DNA of 35,856 bases, taken from the NCBI GenBank assembly GCA_031284315.1, contig JAITAB010000066.1:1-35856 (forward strand), written 5' to 3'. Of this stretch, positions 32,534 through 35,856 are shown one piece after another. The stretch is from Campylobacteraceae bacterium (lineage in GTDB: Bacteria > Campylobacterota > Campylobacteria > Campylobacterales > Campylobacteraceae). Position numbers and translations under genes: made by a program. Position 1 is the stretch's first letter, and each line of letters opens with the position of its first letter. Under the pieces are notes generated by a model. The model was not told where the DNA came from. It did not search any database and saw nothing but the letters and a program-made list of their open reading frames with translations.

Positions 32534-33650
32534 TTTTATTTTTTTTGCAAAAATGGTCTTTAAAAGCCTCTTTTTAAGCCGCGGCGCGGCGGGAGTGATA
32601 TTTGTCTCCATCGCGCTTGGCGCGGCGATAACGGCGGCGTTTATTAATATATATCTTGATATAGACTCTAAAATGAATAGAGAGCTTAAAGCTTACGGAG
32701 CAAATTTTATCATAGCTTCAAAAGATACTTACATGGGCGAAAACGACTATAAAAACGCGCTTTTGCAGATACAAAGCGATAAACTTTTGGGCGCATGCGC
32801 ATATTTATTCGGCATAGTCAGGCTGGATCTTGGAAATGCCGTGATAGCGGGCGTAGATTTTAAGGAGCTTAAAAAAGCAAAACCGTTTTTGGAAGTGCGC
32901 GAAGGGAATTATATCAATTTGGATTTTGACGATTTCGGCGCGCTTGCAGGGATAGATTTGGCAAGAAAAATGGAACTTAAAGTCGGCTCAACTGTGGATA
33001 TGGTTGGAGCTAATAGCATAATCAAACTTAAAATAAGAGGTATCGTTTCAAGCGGCGGCGAAGAGGATAATATTTTATTTATATCTTTAAGTACCGCGCA
33101 AAGCGCGCTTGGAAAAGAGGGGCTGATAAATTTTGCGGATATTGTCGCTCTCGGGAATTTTGAAGAGTTGAAAGCTCTGGGTGAGAGTATCAGTCAAAAC
33201 AGTTTGCTTACGGCAAATCCCGTGAACGCCATTTCACGCTCTGAGGGAATTATACTTGAAAAGATAAAGCTTTTGATGGCGCTTGTGGCTTTGAGCGTAC
33301 TTCTCATAACATCTTTGTGCGTCAATACGACTCTTGGCTCCATTATCTTTTCAAGAACGAAAGAGATTGCGCTTTTGTATGCTCTGGGAGCTTCCAAAAA
33401 GAGTATTGCGCGGCTTTTCGGCGCGGAGACTTTTATTTTGGCTTTTGCGGCGTCTTTGTCGGGCGCTGGGTTTGGATTTTTATTGTCGCAGGCTTTTGGG
33501 CATGCGATATTTAATTCGGGCATCGATTTTAGATTTTTGTCCGTTCCTTCGGCGGTTTTGATTTCGCTTCTGTTCGCAGCGGCGGCATGCTTTTTGCCTA
33601 TCAAAAAATCGCTCAGGATAAATGTAGCGAATATTTTAAGAGGAGAATAA
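32520..33650 (+). CDS. FtsX/MacB-type ABC permease of the iron operon (second)
   Basis: This 376-aa paralogue of the preceding protein corresponds to Cj1662. N-terminal helix, periplasmic domain with NRELKAYGANFIIASKD, then three C-terminal helices with the coupling segment FSRTKEIALLYALGASKKSI. ATG 32520 lies within the end of the previous gene (14-bp overlap). The two permeases presumably form a heterodimer. Confidence 0.87.
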   Translation: MRENNFIFFAKMVFKSLFLSRGAAGVIFVSIALGAAITAAFINIYLDIDSKMNRELKAYGANFIIASKDTYMGENDYKNALLQIQSDKLLGACAYLFGIVRLDLGNAVIAGVDFKELKKAKPFLEVREGNYINLDFDDFGALAGIDLARKMELKVGSTVDMVGANSIIKLKIRGIVSSGGEEDNILFISLSTAQSALGKEGLINFADIVALGNFEELKALGESISQNSLLTANPVNAISRSEGIILEKIKLLMALVALSVLLITSLCVNTTLGSIIFSRTKEIALLYALGASKKSIARLFGAETFILAFAASLSGAGFGFLLSQAFGHAIFNSGIDFRFLSVPSAVLISLLFAAAACFLPIKKSLRINVANILRGE

Positions 33651-33651
33651 A

Positions 33652-34365
33652 TTGTCTGTTATAGAATTAAAAAATATAGAGAAGCGTTTCGGCGATGTGA
33701 GCGTGCTTGAAGATATAAATATAACGGTAAATAAAAATGAGTGGGTGAGTATCATGGGACCTTCGGGTTCGGGCAAAACTACGCTTTTAAATATATTCTC
33801 GCTGATGGATAATCCGACAGAGGGCGAATATCTTTTTAACGGCGAAGATGTGAGCGGATTTGACGAAGCTAAACAGCTACTGTTCCGCCGCGAAAAAATA
33901 GGGCTTATTTTTCAGCAGTTTCATCTGATACCGTATCTCACGGCTCTTGAAAATGTCATGTTGGCGCAGTATTATCACAGCGCGGCAGACGAAGAAGATG
34001 CAAGAGCGGTTTTGGCAAAAGTAGGGCTTTCGCACCGTTTGACGCACCGCCCTTCGCAGCTTTCAGGCGGCGAACAGCAGAGGCTTTGCATAGCGAGAGC
34101 GCTTATAAACGACCCGGAAATTTTACTTGCGGACGAGCCTACCGGAAATTTGGACGCGGATAATGAAAAGGTAATATTTGAACTTTTTGCGGAGTTGAAA
34201 AAAGAGGGCAAAACGCTCATAACCATTACGCACAACCGCGAACTCGGCGCGCTTGGCGACAGAGTCGTGATGCTTCATCATGGACGCCAAGTATCGGTGC
34301 ATCACGCGCATCACGGACACCATAAGCATGGCGACCACCATAATAATATAGAAGGAATTTTATAA
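33652..34365 (+). CDS. MacB/LolD-type ABC ATPase with His-rich C-terminus
   Basis: This 237-aa ATPase corresponds to Cj1663. It has Walker A GPSGSGKTT, Q-loop IFQQFHLIPYLTALENVML, signature LSGGEQQR, Walker B LLADEPTGNLD and switch TITHNRE. Residues about 208-230 carry 11 His in a short run (VHHAHHGHHKHGDHH), suggesting metal binding in the cytoplasm. The start is TTG 33652 after AGGAGA, one base beyond the permease stop. The final A of its stop is the first base of the next ATG. Confidence 0.9.
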   Translation: MSVIELKNIEKRFGDVSVLEDINITVNKNEWVSIMGPSGSGKTTLLNIFSLMDNPTEGEYLFNGEDVSGFDEAKQLLFRREKIGLIFQQFHLIPYLTALENVMLAQYYHSAADEEDARAVLAKVGLSHRLTHRPSQLSGGEQQRLCIARALINDPEILLADEPTGNLDADNEKVIFELFAELKKEGKTLITITHNRELGALGDRVVMLHHGRQVSVHHAHHGHHKHGDHHNNIEGIL

Positions 34366-34841
34366 TGAAAAAAGCAGTTTTTATAGCGGTGTTTTTTATA
34401 CTCTGTTTGTCAGCGCAGGCAAACGGCGTGAAAACAGGCGAAAATGCGCCCGAATTTTCAGCCAAAAATTTAAGCGGCGAAAGCGTAACACTTGAAGCGT
34501 TTAAGGGTAAAACCGTTGTGGTTAGATTTTGGGAGAAAGGCTGCCACCACTGCATGATGGAGATGCCCAAACTCCAAGCTTTGCAAGATGAATATAAAGA
34601 CGATTTGGCAATTATCGGCATCAATTCGCACAACTCCTTAGAAGATATTAAAGTATTTGAAAAAGAGTACAAAATCACTTTTTTACTGCTAAAAGACGAC
34701 CTTGACATTACATATAAAAGATACGGCGTTGTCGTCATACCCACAATGTTTATCATAGATAAAAACGGCGTGGTAAGAGAGAAAATTTTCGGAATGGCTT
34801 CATGGGAAAAGAGCAGAGAGAAAATCTTGGAACAGTTATGA
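34365..34841 (+). CDS. TlpA/ResA-like thioredoxin of the iron operon (first)
   Basis: This 158-aa periplasmic thioredoxin-fold protein corresponds to Cj1664. It has a signal peptide (KKAVFIAVFFILCLSAQANG), the redox site CHHC (Cys60-Cys63) in WEKGCHHCMMEMPKL and the cis-Pro loop VVIPTMFIID. It probably keeps Cys residues of the DUF2318 protein or iron in a given redox state. It follows the ATPase gene directly. Confidence 0.88.
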   Translation: MKKAVFIAVFFILCLSAQANGVKTGENAPEFSAKNLSGESVTLEAFKGKTVVVRFWEKGCHHCMMEMPKLQALQDEYKDDLAIIGINSHNSLEDIKVFEKEYKITFLLLKDDLDITYKRYGVVVIPTMFIIDKNGVVREKIFGMASWEKSREKILEQL

Positions 34842-35347
34842 AAAAGGCGCTCTTTTTTGCTTTTTTTGCTTTGATTTTTAGCGCATGTTCTAAAAATATC
34901 GGCGAAAAAAATCACATAGCGCTTAATGGCAAAAACGGCGCAGCGGATACGGTAACTACGCATTTTTCGGCTTCAAACAAAACGCTTAAATTAGAGAGCG
35001 GCAAACCTTTTATGCTATTTTTTACTTCCACGGCATGCGGGGCTTGCGATGAGGCTGTGCCTTACATGAACTATTTTGCGGAAAAATACGCCGACAGATT
35101 TGAAACGATAGGCGTTATGAACGGGAATTTGGGATTTGATAAAGGTTTGGAAGTTTTGAAGGCAAAAAATATCAACTTTAAAGTGATATTGGAGAGCAAA
35201 TCCGTAGAGTATCTTTCTCGCGCTGTGGGCGGCATATACGGCACACCCGTGTTTTACATATATGATAAAGACGGCGCGCTGAAAAAGAGATTTTTAGGAC
35301 TCACGCCGCAGAGTAAAATAGAAGAGAGTATAAAAGAACTTTTTTAG
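34838..35347 (+). CDS. Thioredoxin-like lipoprotein of the iron operon (second)
   Basis: This 169-aa protein corresponds to Cj1665. The lipobox FSAC at Cys17 predicts a lipid anchor. The thioredoxin site is CGAC (Cys67-Cys70) in FFTSTACGACDEAVPYM, with the cis-Pro loop YGTPVFYIYD. ATG 34838 overlaps the previous stop as ATGA; a longer frame from 34802 would lack the lipoprotein signal. It is the last gene of the operon. Confidence 0.87.
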   Translation: MKKALFFAFFALIFSACSKNIGEKNHIALNGKNGAADTVTTHFSASNKTLKLESGKPFMLFFTSTACGACDEAVPYMNYFAEKYADRFETIGVMNGNLGFDKGLEVLKAKNINFKVILESKSVEYLSRAVGGIYGTPVFYIYDKDGALKKRFLGLTPQSKIEESIKELF

Positions 35348-35392
35348 ATAAAAATAGCAATTCTTTATGATATATTTTTTAAAGATTAAATT

Positions 35393-35652
35393 ATGAAATT
35401 ACGCTTTATGAGGATAGCGTTATCTCTCTTTTCTGTTCGGTTTTGCTGGGTGATGAAAGTCAAATCATAAATTCAAGAGCGTTAAAAGAGTTTAGAGATA
35501 TTTACTTGACCGTTGGAAAACATAAAGCGTTTGCGCAAACGGAAGATGGAAAATTCTGGAACTGGTTTTCCGACCAAAATTCTACCAAAATTGCCATAGA
35601 AAACGCTCTTTTAGAGTGTTTAGCAAAACGCTACCGCCGCAACAGTAACTGC
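35393..35652 (+). pseudogene. Frameshifted and truncated exported protein gene
   Basis: ATG 35393 starts a signal-like peptide (MKLRFMRIALSLF). The continuation lies in the +1 frame: CSVLLGDESQIINSRALKEF followed by KAFAQTEDGKFWNWF and [20 protein letters not shown]. Joined across the CTCTTTTCTG stretch this gives one signal peptide and a domain resembling small DUF4189-type proteins (aromatic core, A-L-x-x-C, later Cys). Protein-like sequence ends near 35652, where antisense RHS coding begins. So there is a frameshift and a 3' truncation. A sequencing error could cause the shift. Confidence 0.45.
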
Positions 35653-35856
35653 TTGGAGAATATCAGTCCGTGCAGGCGTGGAGTATTTGTATGCATATCA
35701 TTGACTACATGCGTCCATGCCAACCCCTCCGGATCCACAAAGTTCACAGGATCATTCAACACATACCCATAAAGGTTACTATCTCCACCCTGAAAGTCTA
35801 TCGGGTCTTTGGTCGTCCATCTGCCTGTATTGCTGTCATATTCTCTATATCCGAAT
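35631..35856 (-). CDS. RHS-repeat protein, C-terminal end (partial)
   Basis: Read on the minus strand from the window edge, the frame encodes [20 protein letters not shown], then [18 protein letters not shown]. This is the conserved RHS-repeat-associated core that precedes a variable C-terminal toxin tip. The remaining 29 residues ([13 protein letters not shown] and so on) end at TAG 35633-35631. This is too short for most tip toxins, and the last residues are antisense to the neighbouring gene fragment, so the tip seems cut by recombination. The gene extends beyond the window. Confidence 0.85.
   Translation of the reverse strand, partial: FGYREYDSNTGRWTTKDPIDFQGGDSNLYGYVLNDPVNFVDPEGLAWTHVVNDMHTNTPRLHGLIFSKQLLLRR

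Noticed and set aside
1-35856. tRNA genes and insertion sequences
   Set aside because: I found no tRNA-like T-loop/acceptor pattern and no transposase gene; the only RNA gene I can support is rnpB.

Overview
The window looks like chromosomal DNA of a member of the Campylobacterota (Epsilonproteobacteria). The strongest markers are an eight-gene high-affinity iron operon in the same order as Campylobacter jejuni cj1658-cj1665, a CjaA-type amino-acid binding protein, and a NikKMLQO nickel transporter. Many start codons are TTG or GTG, and short gene overlaps (often ATGA) are frequent. Genus cannot be fixed from the sequence. The organism carries a ThyA/FolA pair, whereas C. jejuni and H. pylori use ThyX.

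Left part (1-7990). An AT-rich block holds a secreted-type phospholipase A2/calcium-binding protein with an upstream beta-propeller partner. A four-gene cysteine/polar amino-acid ABC transporter follows. The block is bracketed by near-identical ~86-bp direct repeats (2-88 and 7333-7417) and dispersed palindromic repeats of form ATTCCC-N8-GGGAAT, the architecture of the neisserial dRS3 element.

Core of interest (7978-13209, minus strand). One promoter appears to drive six tightly packed genes: a CysM-like cysteine synthase, a JAMM peptidase (Mec-like), a CysO-like sulfur carrier, a MoeB-rhodanese fusion (MoeZ-like), a family 2A (SrpI-like) encapsulin shell protein, and a SufS-type cysteine desulfurase with a ~90-residue N-terminal extension expected to load it into the shell. 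This joins an encapsulated cysteine desulfurase, known from cyanobacteria as a sulfur-storage compartment, to the protein-thiocarboxylate route of cysteine synthesis known from mycobacteria. It suggests a compartmentalised sulfur store that can be emptied into or refilled from cysteine.

Centre (13380-27147). On the plus strand come the nickel ECF-type transporter nikKMLQO, thyA-folA, a TPR-like exported protein and the RNase P RNA gene. Next, on the minus strand, is an AT-rich restriction islet with a PD-(D/E)XK nuclease, two tiny ORFs and the C-terminal stump of a TaqI/Eco57I-like methylase. Then follows an indolepyruvate ferredoxin oxidoreductase operon (iorA, iorB, paaK, ACT-domain protein). 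The plus strand resumes with an rsmD-like methylase and a lone peptide-type ABC permease.

Right part (27251-35347). Several Fur-box-like sites precede an iron-uptake operon: an FTR1 permease, P19, an Fe-S-type membrane protein, two FtsX/MacB-type permeases, an ATPase with a His-rich tail, and two thioredoxin-like proteins. The last 460 bases hold a frameshifted exported-protein gene that is cut at a junction with the 3' end of an RHS-repeat gene running in from the right.
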